From: Erinaceus europaeus | Lineage: Eukaryota > Chordata > Mammalia > Eulipotyphla > Erinaceidae | Direction of reading: 5' to 3' | NCBI RefSeq assembly: GCF_950295315.1 | Contig: NC_080168.1 | Span: 63,511,838-63,575,837 of the forward strand | Length of the DNA: 64,000 nt | Shown: one piece after another, positions 43,213 through 53,966 of the stretch | Layout of the letters: the number at the start of each line of letters is the position of its first letter | Position numbering within the stretch: position 1 is the stretch's first letter | Program-made: the position numbers and the translations under genes | Notes under the pieces: generated by a model | Told to the model about the DNA's origin: nothing | Database searches by the model: none | The model's input: the letters and a program-made list of their open reading frames with translations, nothing else

Positions 43213-43652
43213 TGTTGCTAAGGAGTTATTCTGATGCAGTCTCCGCCCCCAGGTTTTACCGCGAATTGCCCCCTTCAACCAATCCTGGCCCTACACGTCA
43301 CCCCTGGTTGTCACCCAATAAAAAGCCCCCTCACCCCCCCCCTTTCTGGGCTCTCAGCTCTCCCTTTCTGAGGTCTCGCTCCCTGCTCTCCCCCCCCCCC
43401 CCCCCCCCCGTGGTCAGGTAGTGGGGACGGCCATTGGCGGCTGGCTCCACGTGGTCTGAACCAAACCCCCCCATCCTATAATAAAGATTTGTGTACCCCT
43501 TTGCTCTGGACTTCCGCTCTCTTCTCCGCGGTGCAGCCCGACACCAGACCACCACAACATCTAGCGCCCATCGTGTTCCATACCCACACCACACCCGGCC
43601 TGAGGTCTCCGAAACTAGAGAACTAGAACAACTCAATGTAAAGCATACAACA
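43213..43652 (+). mobile_element. ERV2-like LTR element with exact 6-bp target duplication
   Basis: The 440-bp element starts TGTTGC and ends ACAACA, flanked by ggtggg at 43207-43212 and 43653-43658. Inside are a CCAAT box (about 43279), a TATA-like ATAAAAAG (about 43318), a C homopolymer (43391-43410) and an AATAAA signal (about 43481). At 43559 another ACAACA is followed by 'tctagcgcccatcgtg', which resembles the lysine-tRNA primer-binding site that follows LTRs of betaretrovirus-like elements. It may thus be an LTR (43213-43559) plus a leader remnant, or a 440-bp solo LTR. No viral genes remain. Confidence 0.75.
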
Positions 43653-43717
43653 GGTGGGAGTGTGGCAGAGAGCTAGTTTAGACAAGGGTCAGCACATGTA
43701 TAGACATGTCTTTCCTG

Positions 43718-43972
43718 CACCCTGCTAAGTGCACACATTATCATGCACAAGGATCTGGGTTCAAGACTCCACTCCCCACCTGCAGAGGGGAAGCTTCACG
43801 AATAGTGAAGCAGGCTCAAGTGTCTGTCTCTCTCCCTTTTTTTTGCCCCCCCCCCAATTTCTATCTTATCAAATAAAAAAATTTAAGGAAAAAATGTCCT
43901 CTGAGTGGTGGGTTCATAGTACAGACACAAAGCCCCACGGATAACCCTCGAGGCAATTAAAAATTAAATAAA
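43718..43972 (+). mobile_element. SINE-B long form, head-truncated
   Basis: 'ctaagtgcacacattatcat', CT/C tract, then 'gtcctctgagtggtgggttc...ccctcgaggc'. Confidence 0.72.
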
Positions 43973-44130
43973 GGGTCAGATGGTGGCACACTTGGTTAAG
44001 CACACACGACAGTGCGCAAAGACTCAAGTTCAAGCTCCTGGTCTCCACCTACAGTGGTGAATCAGGGCTACAGGTGTCTGTCTCTAACAATAAATAAATA
44101 TATTTTTAAAAAAATAGATAAATATAAAAA
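43973..44130 (+). mobile_element. SINE-B copy, shortened
   Basis: 'gatggtggcacacttggtta' head; lacks the CT body and has an A/T tail. Confidence 0.7.
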
Positions 44131-44475
44131 CAAAAAAAATGCCTTTTCTTCACACCTTTTTCTCAATAATTCTCCACCCCAACCCCATACTCTTACCTCT
44201 TTCATATCTAAAATCAAATGTTAAGATCATATTAAAAAGTCTAATACCAAGTTCTGTCCTAAAATCGCACAAGTAACTCTACATTCAAGAAAATCAGCAG
44301 ACACTGATGAGAGCAGAATGCAGGGATATTTCTATACATCAGAAACCTAACGCTTTCAAAACTGTCACCAAATTAAATCACCAGACTTAATTAAAACACT
44401 TGCAGGCTATCACTTCCACATTCTCTTCCTGTATCTATGATTGTCAGTAATCTTTTAGTGAAGAAAAAAAAGACC
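44131..44475. other. Intronic unique sequence
   Basis: AT-rich, nothing recognised. Confidence 0.4.
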
Positions 44476-44606
44476 TTGGGGCTGGGTGGTGATGTACCCA
44501 GTTGAATACACATGCTACAGTGCATAAGTTACCCGAGTTCAAGCCCCTGGACCCTACTGAAGCACAGCAGGTGTCTCTCTGTCTCCCTCTTTGAGTTTCT
44601 GTTTCT
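44476..44606 (+). mobile_element. SINE-B copy, left part
   Basis: 'tgggtggtgatgtacccagt' head. It is interrupted at gagtttctgtttct by a short retroposon and resumes at 44703 with 'atccaataaataaattaaac'. Confidence 0.75.
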
Positions 44607-44688
44607 TTTTTTTTTTTTATTCCCACCACCAAAAGACTGTGTCCCATCCCAACAACCCACCCCTGCCCCCCACCCCCCTGCCATGCCG
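44607..44688 (-). mobile_element. 82-bp retroposed 3' tail with exact target duplication
   Basis: Flanked by gagtttctgtttct (44593-44606 and 44689-44702). It starts with a T13 run (the A tail), then 'attcccaccaccaaaagact', related to 21230. Confidence 0.82.
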
Positions 44689-44727
44689 GAGTTTCTGTTT
44701 CTATCCAATAAATAAATTAAACATTAA

Positions 44728-44886
44728 AAAAATAGAGGAAGAAAGAAAGAAAAAGGGAGGGAGGGGGAGGGAGGGAGGGAGGAAGAAGGAAGGAAGGGAG
44801 GGAGGGAGGGAGGGAGGGAGGGAGGGAGGGAGGAAGGAAGGAAGGAAGGAAGGAAGGAAGGAAGGAAGGAAGGAAGGAAGGAAGGA
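44728..44886 (+). repeat. (GGGA)n/(GGAA)n polypurine tract
   Basis: About 155 nt of GGGA then GGAA units extending from the SINE-B tail. Confidence 0.96.
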
Positions 44887-45361
44887 CCAACCAACCTTGA
44901 CATATGGTGTTTTGACTGTGAGTGAGTGTTTTCCTCTGATGGTCTGAGGGAGAGACACCACCCACCAGTGAGAAGAGGAACCTGACAGAGAGTCTGGAAC
45001 CCACTCAGCTGGGACCCACCATGGTGAGCCATGGTGCCTCTACTGCAGGTGTTCTGAAAGAGTTGAGCTGGACACATGTGAAAACAACTCATATGTGTGT
45101 TCAGCCCAGATACTCCCTTCTAGGCATACCCACTTTGCATGAACCAGAAACAGGATTCTGTTGACTTAAGTTTTAAGACAAACATCACTTGAAGGTTCCA
45201 GAGACATCGACAGTTCACAAATAAAGTGAGTGACCACCCAGAGCCCAGTGGCAGTGAAATGTGGAGAAAAGCTCCTCCCGGGGGGCGGGGGGGGAGGCAT
45301 CTTTGGAGAGCCCCGTGCCCACTCCCTGCCTTCAGAGTTGGAGACTGTGGGTCCCTCTTAC
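44887..45361. other. Intronic unique sequence downstream of exon 9
   Basis: No element recognised. A G-rich run 'gggggcggggggggagg' lies near 45280. Confidence 0.4.
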
Positions 45362-45457
45362 CTCCGCAGCTAAGTAGTTCCCAGTGGCTAGATGTTTAAA
45401 TCGGAACAGGCTGTTCCACTGCCCGGCACCGCCACGACAAGGGTCGTGATGCACCAC
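45362..45457 (-). CDS. ITPR2: ITPR2 coding exon 9 (MIR repeat of the binding core)
   Basis: This 96-nt exon (32 codons, residues about 286-317) encodes [20 protein letters not shown] then [12 protein letters not shown]. The F.FKHLATG.YLAAE ending is the MIR-domain signature of IP3 receptors. The acceptor is cacag|GTGGTG and the donor GGAG|gtaaga. The exon is symmetrical, phase 0. It is followed by the largest intron in the window (12,879 nt). Confidence 0.97.
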
Positions 45458-46197
45458 CTGTGACAGAAAGGGAAAGAGGTGAAAAGATATTCATGTGCCT
45501 GGCATACACTGTGAACGCCGACAGTCAGATCTGGTGCATGTTTGCAGGAGGGCATGATGTGCAGTGAGACAAGATTCCCACACAAATGAAGACAGCAGAG
45601 TTCTCTGAGCTCTCCACACAGGCAGGAAACCCAGGCCTTCTGCCTGCAGGCAGTCTTGCCCTAACAGATAGGTCTCCCATTATGGATCACTCACATAGTC
45701 ACTCTATAAGTTGTATTAAGAGCCTGATAGAGCCCAGGGATACCTCCTGCAAGAGGTCTGGAGCAACAGGTAAAGGTAGGGGTCTGTAAACCAAGATAGC
45801 AGGTTCTGGGAAGGAATGGAGCATATGCATGGCTGAGGAAGGAGAAAGGGCGCCTCTGCAGCCAGCAATCAACCTGGACCGTTCAGAGGAGATGGGTAGA
45901 CTGGGACCAGAAGGACCATGCAGAGAGAGCTGAGAAGGCACGGACAGCAGAGGACCAGGAGTGCTAAGGCCTAGAGGTCAAGACTAGCCTGGGCTTCAGC
46001 CCTTTGCCTGTGTGCTCTCCAGAGCCCCATATCCTGAGCCCTGTGCTGTGGACTGGCCAGGCCCCAGGGGCTGAGTTGCGGGGCTCAGCATCACAGAAGC
46101 ACTAGGAGATCTGAAAATAGGTGGTGCTAAGGTGTTCAGTGCTTAGCTCAGAAGCAAACCTCAAGTTTTGTGGTGGGAAGACCTTTAAAAACAGGCT
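45458..46197. other. Intronic unique sequence upstream of exon 9
   Basis: No element recognised. Confidence 0.4.
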
Positions 46198-46346
46198 TGT
46201 GGGGAGATAGCATAATGATTCTGCAAAAGGCTTTCATGCCTGAGACTTTTGAGGTCCCATGTTCAATTCCCAGCACTTCCATAAGCTAGAGCTGAGCAGT
46301 GCTCTGGTGTCTGTCTCTGTCTCTCAATTTGAAATAAAATAGACAA
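46198..46346 (+). mobile_element. SINE-C copy
   Basis: 'ggagatagcataatgattct' head, 'agagctgagcagtgctctgg' body and 'gaaataaaatagac' end. Confidence 0.82.
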
Positions 46347-46519
46347 AAAGACTTGGGTGGGTGGGTGTGAATACAGGTCCTGGAAAAGGACGACAGAGGA
46401 CCTAGTGGGAGTTGTACTGTTATGTGGAAAACTGAGAAATGTTATGCACGTACAAACTATTATACTTACTGTCAAATGTAAAATATTAAACCCCCAATAA
46501 AGAAAAAAAAAAAGGAAGA
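46347..46519 (+). mobile_element. LINE-H copy with exact target duplication
   Basis: Flanked by gaaataaaatagac (46333-46346 and 46520-46533), so it was inserted into the tail of the SINE-C. 'aaaactgagaaatgttatgc', then 'ccccaataaag' and (A)n. Confidence 0.8.
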
Positions 46520-46689
46520 GAAATAAAATAGACAATCAAGTGACTGGACTGCCCACCACTGACTAGCAGCTGCCACTGCCCTCCATCCCTGAAGGGGGAG
46601 GGTGGGTAAAATTTTAAAAATCATTATCCAGACAAACCCATGGAATGAAAGGGAGAGGTGTGCACAGTATCCAGATGACAATGTCCCCA

Positions 46690-47066
46690 AAGCTAAACAG
46701 CCGGGTAATCCAGCAGCGACCAAGTTTCAGGTGTTACTATGATGCCATCCTCACTTCCCTGGACAGAGGACTTCACCAGTGAGTCCTGGAACCTCCCCTC
46801 CCCAGAGTCCAGCCTAGGGAGAAATAGGAACAGGCTGGGGATATGGATTGACCTGCCAACGCCTATGCCCAGTAGAGAAGCAACTACAGAAATCAGACCT
46901 TCCACCTGCTGCACCCTAAAAAGAATTTTGGTCCTTATTCCCCAAGGGTTACAGGGTAGGGAAGCTTCCAATGGAGGGGATGGTATGCGATACTCTGGTG
47001 GAATTGTACCCCTGTTATCTTGTAATCTTCTTAATCATTATTAAGTCATTAATAAAAAAAATTAAA
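46690..47066 (+). mobile_element. LINE-G copy, longer 5' extent
   Basis: 'accaagtttcaggtgttact', 'gaacaggctggggatatgga' and 'attaagtcattaataaaaaa' end. Confidence 0.78.
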
Positions 47067-47109
47067 AGAGAGTAAATGAGAAAATAAGTAAATGATGTTT
47101 TTAAAACAG

Positions 47110-47345
47110 GGGCTTATTGCTGGGAGACAGTGTCTTCAGTTGAATGTAGGCTTTATCACATGCAAAGACCACATGGAGGTCTTTCACAGAGCCATCGCAC
47201 AGAGGTGCTCACACAGGGCAGCTTTACTTGCAGTAGAGCAGTGCTGTGGTACCTCTCCTTTCTGTCTCCTTGTCATCTCTGCCTCTCACACTCTTGTTTC
47301 TGATATTGAAAGGGGGGAAGAAAAGTCCATCAGGAATGGCAGAAT
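47110..47345 (+). mobile_element. Old tRNA-type SINE, diverged
   Basis: 'tgctgggagacagtgtcttc', 'gcagtagagcagtgctgtgg' and 'tccatcaggaatggcagaat' recall SINE-D long copies. Confidence 0.4.
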
Positions 47346-47626
47346 CATACTGGTGCAAATGACTACAGCCACAAAAAGAAATAACTATTTTAAACGAACT
47401 AAATTCATTGTGTAAAACTAATTATTACAGAGCTCCCCAGAGTTCTCACCCCCCCCCTTGCTCTGTGTTAAAACACACTCACTCTGCATACACACTCCTG
47501 CCCAGCCTCAGAGCCTGTGTGCTGGGGCTCTGTAACATTCTAGTGTCCTAGGCTAGACTGCACCATCCGTGTCTCCTCATCTTCCAAGAGTCCAAACAGG
47601 AAAACAGCTTAGAAAATACTTCAAAG
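47346..47626. other. Intronic unique sequence
   Basis: No element recognised. Confidence 0.4.
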
Positions 47627-47853
47627 GAGGACTGGACAGCGGCATACCCAGTCGAGCTCACATGTCATTATGCGCAAGGATCCGAGTTCAAGTGTATGCT
47701 CCCCACCTGCAGGGAGGACACTTCACGAGTCCTTTCAAATAAAATAGAAAAACGGGGGGGAGGGGTACAAAATGGCCACCTAGAGCAGTAAATTCAGTGT
47801 CTGCACCAAACCCCAGCAATAACCCTACTGGGAATTAAAAAAAAAAATTTAAG
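47627..47853 (+). mobile_element. SINE-B long form, shortened body
   Basis: 'cagcggcatacccagtcgag' head and 'ggccacctagagcagtaaat...cctactggga' end. Confidence 0.7.
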
Positions 47854-47999
47854 AAAGAAAACACTTTAAATTGATTGAGGTCTTATGAAAATGCTCAAAG
47901 CAATCTGTTGAGGGTTCAGTTTTCAAATCAGACTTTAGAAATCACACCAGTTGTTTGAACTCTTTGACCCTTAGGGATGGCACGAAGACCTTTTAGAAT

Positions 48000-48292
48000 T
48001 TGGTTTCAGAGCCCCACCCTACTAGGGAAAGAGAAAGGCAGGCTGGGAGTATGGATCGGCCAGTCAACGCCCAGTCAATGTCCATCAGGGAAGCAATTAA
48101 CAGAAGCCAGACCTTCCACCTTCTGCATCTCACAATGACCTTGGGTCCATACTCCAGAGGGATAAAGAATAGGAGAGCTATCAGGGGAGGGGATGGGATA
48201 TGGAGTTCTGGTGGTGGGAATTGTGTGGAGTTGTACCCCTCTTATTCTATGGTTTTGTTAATGTCTCCTTTTTAAAAATAAATTTAAAAAAA
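48000..48292 (+). mobile_element. LINE-G copy
   Basis: Plus-strand counterpart of 19704: 'ctgggagtatggatcggcca' to 'ttttgttaatgtctcctttt'. Confidence 0.8.
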
Positions 48293-49024
48293 GAGGAATC
48301 TGGCTGATTTACTGGTTGTCTCACATGTGCACACAAATTGCTGGTATGATGGTCAAAAACTCCCTTCAGCAGACTTAAGAGCCAAAGGCTATGGAAGCAG
48401 GGAACTCAATGCACTGTATTAGGAGAGTTTTCAAATAATAGCTCTCCTTGCTGCTATCTTGAGGTTTCTTTTTCTTAATCACTGGGGCACAGATGATAGG
48501 AGTTGTGAGGTGTGCTGATGCAGGTGCTGACTATGTGTCTGTCATTCTCCGATCTGACTTTGATAAAGGCAAGCAGAGAAGCAGACTTCAGGAAGAGGAT
48601 CATGTGGCTTTCATGGAGGCTGTCCCTAGCACCTCCTAATTCCATCACCTGCTGGAGCATATGGCCTCCAAAGACATCAAAGGGTGTCCCTCCCCACCTA
48701 GAGCCTGAATATGCATCTCAACAAAGCACTGGAGCTTCACTAAGATTTATTTCCTGTATTTTATCATGTCTAGTCTAAGCCAAGTCATAGTTAGACAACA
48801 ATTGTGATATTACATTTCTCCCTAGGCTCAGCCCGCTTGCATAAACCTCCCACTCAGGATCAGTTGTCTTAAAATGCCTTGTTTTCCCAACCTCAACTTG
48901 GGATGGTTTCCCTCTTTTTTCTACAGATCAATCTATTCTACAGTATCTCTTCTTCCACAGGCCAGCATTCAAGGGTTCTCTCACTCTCCCATCTCTTACT
49001 ACTCTTAAATTCAGATGTACTAAA
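48293..49024. other. Intronic unique sequence
   Basis: No element recognised in the exon 8-9 intron. Confidence 0.4.
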
Positions 49025-49122
49025 ATAAAGCCAGTAGGGAGAACAGTATAGAATTATACTCCTAATAACTTTTATAATTTTGTAAATCGATATTAAATGA
49101 CCAGTAAAAATGAAGTTAAAAA
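49025..49122 (+). mobile_element. LINE-G tail fragment
   Basis: 'gtatagaattatactcctaa', then 'gatattaaatgaccagtaaa', parallels the ends of 34214 and 46690. Confidence 0.55.
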
Positions 49123-49236
49123 GTAGCTGCTCTGTGGGTCTATCACAAATATGCCTGCAGCCATAAAGCCATCAGCCTGGTGCATCTAGTCCTTTTGTTG
49201 CAACTATCTGTGAAAAGCCAACGATTCTGTGCATAC

Positions 49237-49383
49237 CTCTATTTCCCACAGTGCTTTGGAGCTGGTGGCAGACGTGGCTGACTGGCGCAAGGTAGTACGG
49301 AGGAAAATGTGCTGTTTTTTCTCATACTCATCACACGTCAGAAACTTCTCTTGTTCGGCATGAAACAATCTGACAACATCACC
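49237..49383 (-). CDS. ITPR2: ITPR2 coding exon 8 (IP3-binding beta-trefoil)
   Basis: This 147-nt exon (49 codons, residues about 237-285) starts [20 protein letters not shown] and continues [20 protein letters not shown]. It carries the first half of the IP3-binding site. By ITPR1 numbering, R241, K249, R265, T267 and R269 are all present. Position 268 is Leu (RTTLR) rather than the Gly of type 1 (RTTGR), a paralogue-diagnostic difference that supports ITPR2. The acceptor is ccacag|GGTGAT and the donor AGAG|gtatgc. Confidence 0.98.
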
Positions 49384-49607
49384 CTGTGGAATGGAACGGA
49401 GGTGGGGGGAGGGGGTTTGACATAGAAAAATGACTTTGCATTTCCAACAGGAGGGTGAAAAACTCAGAAGCAAGTGAGCCTGTGTGGCTTTTCTGGATGT
49501 CCTGTCAGCTGTTCATGCACTCCAACATATATGAGGAAGCTCAATGCAGCACTGTTAGTGAGTAATGAGGTTTTCAGTGACCTGGTTCATCCTGAATGCC
49601 AGAGTTA

Positions 49608-49788
49608 GGGAGAAAGTGCAGCCTGTTAGAGCAGCAGTCTCCATGCCTGAGACCAGAGGTTCAATCCCTGGCACATCCCCTTATGCCAGAGCTGAGTGAT
49701 CCTCTACTATCTCCCTCCTCTTACTCCTCTGCCCCTCTCATTTCATGTCTCTTACAATCAACAGATCAATAAAGCAAGAGATGATTTT
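49608..49788 (+). mobile_element. SINE-C copy
   Basis: 'ggttcaatccctggcacatc' B-box region and 'gccagagctgagtgatcctc' body. Confidence 0.65.
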
Positions 49789-49889
49789 AAAGTAAGTAAT
49801 TTCTGGTCACCAGTGAATGCACAAGCTTCAGATCTAAGGGTTCAGTAAGAACCCCCTCCCCACCCTTCCCACTGCCCAGCAAGACTCAC

Positions 49890-49973
49890 TCCTTTGAGCA
49901 CATCTTCTCGATAGGAGCTGTACTTCATGAACAGTGTGACCTTCCAGCTCGTGTTGCAATTAACAGCATTCAC
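49890..49973 (-). CDS. ITPR2: ITPR2 coding exon 7 (end of suppressor domain / linker)
   Basis: This 84-nt exon (28 codons, residues about 209-236) encodes [20 protein letters not shown] then YREDVLKG. The NCNTSWK.TLFMK motif closes the suppressor domain and leads into the IP3-binding core. The acceptor is cacag|GTGAAT and the donor AGGA|gtgagt. Phase is 0 at both ends. Confidence 0.97.
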
Positions 49974-50189
49974 CTGTGCATGGACAGATATTCAGTGACA
50001 AGTCTGCAGATTCCCTTCTACAGCTGAAGTTATTGTTTCCCAGAGAAAAAACAGAAAAGCATGTGGATATGGTTCAATAGAAATATCTTCAAAGGAACAT
50101 GCAGAAGCAGCAAGAATTCATCACCATCTACATGTAGCAGAGGAAAATAAACTAGCATGGATGGGATTATGGTCATCTATACAATGAAA

Positions 50190-50368
50190 AGGAAGCTGGG
50201 AAATAGCTCACCCAGTAGAGTGCACATCTTACTATGCATGAGGCCCTGGGTTCGAGCCCTAACACTACAAGGGACTGCCATGGACTGTGGAGCGATGCTT
50301 AGGTGTCTCTTTGCTCTGTTGCTCTCTCCATCTTTCCTCTCCATCTCTGGTCCATTAAGTAAAAAAGA
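50190..50368 (+). mobile_element. SINE-D copy
   Basis: 'aatagctcacccagtagagt' A box and 'ctgggttcgagccctaacac' B box are well preserved. Confidence 0.78.
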
Positions 50369-50375
50369 ATAAAAT

Positions 50376-50462
50376 TACTGGGCTTGGGAAGCTGTTCAAC
50401 AGTATCACGTGTGTGTGAGGCCCTGAGTTCATTCCCCAGCCGCAGGTTAAAAAGAACAAAGA
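50376..50462 (+). mobile_element. tRNA-type SINE head fragment
   Basis: 'gaagctgttcaacagtatca' and 'ccctgagttcattccccagc', then A-rich. It lies 70 nt downstream, in transcript sense, of exon 6. Confidence 0.5.
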
Positions 50463-50533
50463 TACTATTTGACTTCTGTTCTCTCATGAGGAAAAGTCAG
50501 CCCTTTGTAACCTCCCCACACCTCCCACCTCAC

Positions 50534-50632
50534 CTCTTTGCACCCCGGGTTATCCAGAAGCTCTATGTTACTGGCATGCAGCGGCTGTCCTGCGTTCACA
50601 GGCATCAAGACGACTTTATCTCCTACGACGAT
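50534..50632 (-). CDS. ITPR2: ITPR2 coding exon 6 (suppressor domain)
   Basis: This 99-nt exon (33 codons, residues about 176-208) encodes [20 protein letters not shown] then [13 protein letters not shown], the strongly conserved GDKVVL.PVN.GQPLHAS block of IP3 receptors. The acceptor is tttctag|ATCGTC and the donor AGAG|gtgagg. The exon is symmetrical, phase 0. It follows a 7453-nt intron. Confidence 0.97.
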
Positions 50633-51065
50633 CTAGAAATCGGGAGCAGAATTTCGATTGAGACAATGTGTGGAAACGTGGTGCTGTGTCTGAAGCCAAA
50701 AGTCGCCATGCAGATGCCCTTGATTATGGCCGGACACACGGCCTGTTTACCCTCTCCACAAAACCTACTTCTGATAAATGATCATGTAGTCATATCCCAC
50801 AGCACCCATCTATCTGGGTTCACAAAGTCAGTGCCGATCTTCCTGGTATTAGTCTCCACATCAGTTCAAGCTTCCTTGCCATCAGTAAATAGGTCACTCA
50901 TCCCTCCACACTAGCTCCTAAGCCTGAGTACAATGGACAGAGTGAGTACACACCTACCACAGAAACCCGACCTACAACCACCTCAGGAGCAAGCAGGAAA
51001 AACCATGCATTCATATTTAAAGACTGTCTGGTAAATTTCATCTTCCCCATAACCAGAAGTTATTT
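50633..51065. other. Intronic unique sequence upstream of exon 6
   Basis: No element recognised. Confidence 0.4.
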
Positions 51066-51079
51066 AAAAGTCCAATGCC

Positions 51080-51361
51080 GGGAGTCGGGCTGTAGTGCAG
51101 CGGGTTAAGCGCAGGTGGCGCAAAGCACAAGGACCGGCATAAGGATCCCGGTTCGAACCCCGGCTCCCCACCTGCAGGGGAGTCGCTTCACAGGCGGTGA
51201 AGCAGGTTTGCAGGTGTCTATCTTTCTCTCCTCCTCTCTGTCTTCCCCTCCTCTCTCCATTTCTCTCTGTCCTATCCAACAACAATAATAACTACAACAA
51301 TAAAACAACAAGGGCAACAAAAGGGAATAAATAAATAAAATAAATATTAAAAAAAAAAAAA
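51080..51361 (+). mobile_element. SINE-A short form with exact target duplication
   Basis: Flanked by aaaagtccaatgcc (51066-51079 and 51362-51375). It is very close to the consensus, so one of the youngest copies here. Confidence 0.95.
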
Positions 51362-51375
51362 AAAAGTCCAATGCC

Positions 51376-52579
51376 ACCTAGAGAATTCTGAAAATGCACA
51401 ACAGTCATGACCATACGGAAACACGTGTATTGTCTGGGCCACTTTTAACTTAGGCATCCCAAAGTAGTAGTGTTCTTTTTAAGACTAGTGTTCATTGTAA
51501 AACAATTATAAATGGTGGCCATGGAAAAAGTACTCTATAAGAGGAATTTGAAGCTAAACTTTTATGCCATCATCCATAAAGTTTGCTTTACCCACACTTA
51601 TTATTTTTTTTCAGATCTCAAATTATATGAAGAATGAAAGCATCTTTTTATGGACAGTTCATTTTATACTTATTGCAATTACTTTTGTCTTTAATTACTC
51701 CAACAGTTACAGTTTGATTTTTTAGAGCACTTATCAGCTCAGAACAAAAGCCAATACCTTCCTTATGCATATTTCATACCAAATGAATATTGGATTGGAT
51801 TTGCATGAAAGACAACTGAAAAATAAATTAGGATTCAGACACTAAGAATAAACAGAACTTGTTCTGCTATTTTAACCTGGATCAGCACTGTAAGGAGTGT
51901 AATTCTTTGTTTTCAACACACATTAACCAGTTAAGAATTATACACAGGAAACTACCTCCACGCATGGTACTGTCATCACAAAGGATATCCAGGTGTTCAC
52001 ACATGGCAGAGAAGCCTCCAGCTCGCTAATTAAACAAGGAAAAATTCTTCTTTGGTTTGCAGAAGTAGCTTCTGTTGTTGACAAGACCCGTATCACTTCC
52101 CCACTGTGGTTTCAGAGCCTAAACAGTCACTCAGAGGCTGGGAAGCACTAAGACTAAATATTCTCCACATACAGACAAGGCAGCATCACTAGGAAACAGA
52201 GGTAGGTGAGGAGATGAGGTGCAAAGTTGCCTTTGTGGAATATGGGGAGAGAAATCAGGTGTGTGTGCATAAATGATCCTCCATGAGCTGATGTGCAAGA
52301 GAAAAATTTTCCAAAAAACACAAACCCTGTGACTCTGACGCACAATGGAGGGTGTTAAAGGGAGATGGGGAAGGTGGTGATGAATGGGGCAGCCCAGTGG
52401 ACTAGGGGGAGTTAAGACCTTGGTGGCAGGCATTGTGTGGTCACACAAGGAGAAGATTGGAAATGGACAGTTTCCATTAAACAAAAAATAAAATTCAGTA
52501 CTTTCTACTGTTTTCTAGTTTTGAGTTGGTACCTAATTTCAATAAGTCATTAACAACAAATAAAACAGTATGGTTGGAG
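51376..52579. other. Intronic unique sequence, AT-rich
   Basis: The longest repeat-poor stretch in the window. It includes an octamer-like ATTTGCAT near 51800 and homeodomain-type TAATTACT near 51692. No coding potential is recognised. Confidence 0.45.
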
Positions 52580-52702
52580 TAACATATATTTCCAACATTT
52601 ATAAACATTATAAATATATTTATATATAAATATATTTATATAAATATATTTCCAACATTATAAATATATTTCCAACATTTCCTCAAAAAAAAAAAAAAAA
52701 AA
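52580..52702. repeat. AT-rich tandem repeat
   Basis: 'tataaatatatttccaacat' recurs at short spacing. The tract ends in an A run. Confidence 0.85.
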
Positions 52703-52847
52703 CTTATCAGCTCAACATCAAGGCAGCCACAAGACTAAGAGCCACATACAAATCTAAGCAGTCACTTGTACCATGATCAAGAGTACTTGGTCCCACAACC
52801 TGCCAGTGCTATGCTGCCAGTCCAGTTTCCTAAAGAGCAACTGGAAA

Positions 52848-53042
52848 GGGGCCAGGCAGTGGCAGATCTGGTTCAGGCCACATGCTACAGTGCACAAGGT
52901 CCCGGGTTCAAATCCCTTGTCTCCACCTACAGGGGTAAAGCTTCATGAGTAGTGAAGCAGTGCTACAGGTCTCTCAGTCTCTCTCTCCTCCCCTCTCTCC
53001 TCTTAATTTCTGTTTTTATCCAATAAATAATAAAACGTGTTT
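52848..53042 (+). mobile_element. SINE-B copy
   Basis: 'caggcagtggcagatctggt' head and 'tccaataaataataaaacgt' tail. Confidence 0.8.
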
Positions 53043-53671
53043 GAAAAGAGTAATTGGAGTGGGCTTACTATGTTGTTCTTCTCTCCATCGTGTAACTACT
53101 AGCTAAATTATGCTAAATATGGCATATTTCAAATATGCCCTTCAATCAAAATAACACTTTTAATTGCTGCTACACCCACCACCACTTTGAATCTATTTTA
53201 CCGTAGTTGTCTGTCAGCATGTTTTGCATCAACTCATCTGTTAAATCATCCAGAGTGCAGTTGTATCACCAATATGCACCAAACCACAAGGGTTCATCGC
53301 AGTGGTATAGAGGAGGAGGAGGTCACTCTCTACCATAATACAGTTACCCTTCTGGCACATGTGTGTGCATACACACAAGTCTAAAAATCACATAACAGTT
53401 CTGGAGGCTCTTCTGTTGATTCCAGGAAACTGCCCAAGTAGACTAAAGCCAGCTGGTGAGAATTTTTGGCTAGTAATTAAAACTTTATGGGAGAGAGGCC
53501 CACCAATCTAGTAAGGACTTAGCTTAATTAGAATGTTGGATCCACATTCAACTGATGTAAGAGTCTTCAGAATCCTTAAAGGCAAAAACTGAGTAAACCA
53601 TCTTGCTTGGGGCTTTTAAGGCCCTTGGTTATGATAGCCTAAATTCCTATCCCAGCACTGGTAGTCTTGAT
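53043..53671. other. Intronic unique sequence
   Basis: Possibly an ancient repeat, but none recognised. Confidence 0.35.
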
Positions 53672-53966
53672 AGAAACAGGAGTAGCAGTGCTGATACCCA
53701 GTAGAGTGGACATGTTACCACACACAAGGACCTGGGTCCAAGCCTCCACTTCCCACCTGCAATGGGGAAGCCTCACGAGCAGTGAACTTCAGCAGTGCAG
53801 CAGCTCTCTTTCTTATTCTCTCCCTCTTTACCCCCTTCTCTCTCAATTTCTGTCTCTGTCAAAAATAATTAATTAATTAAAGGTCACCAGGAATGGTGGA
53901 CTTGTTATACAGACACCAATGCCAGTGGTAACTCTGGTGACAATAAAATTAATAATAACAACAACG
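53672..53966 (+). mobile_element. SINE-B long form
   Basis: 'gctgatacccagtagagtgg' head, 'ggtcaccaggaatggtggac...ctctggtgac' 3' segment and (AAC)n tail. Confidence 0.7.

Noticed and set aside
44728..44886. CRISPR-like array
   Set aside because: Simple GGGA/GGAA microsatellite with no spacer structure, in a mammalian intron.
50190..50260. tRNA gene
   Set aside because: A and B boxes are present, but this is a SINE head with a CT body and A-rich tail. No complete cloverleaf is visible, and the same is true of the other SINE heads.
50384..50914. 176-codon plus-strand frame
   Set aside because: Overlaps ITPR2 exon 6 in antisense; the minus-strand protein is conserved and properly spliced.
51850..51870. 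Glucocorticoid-type palindrome AGAACTTGTTCT
   Set aside because: The half-sites are there, but the three-base spacer required for a steroid response element is missing.
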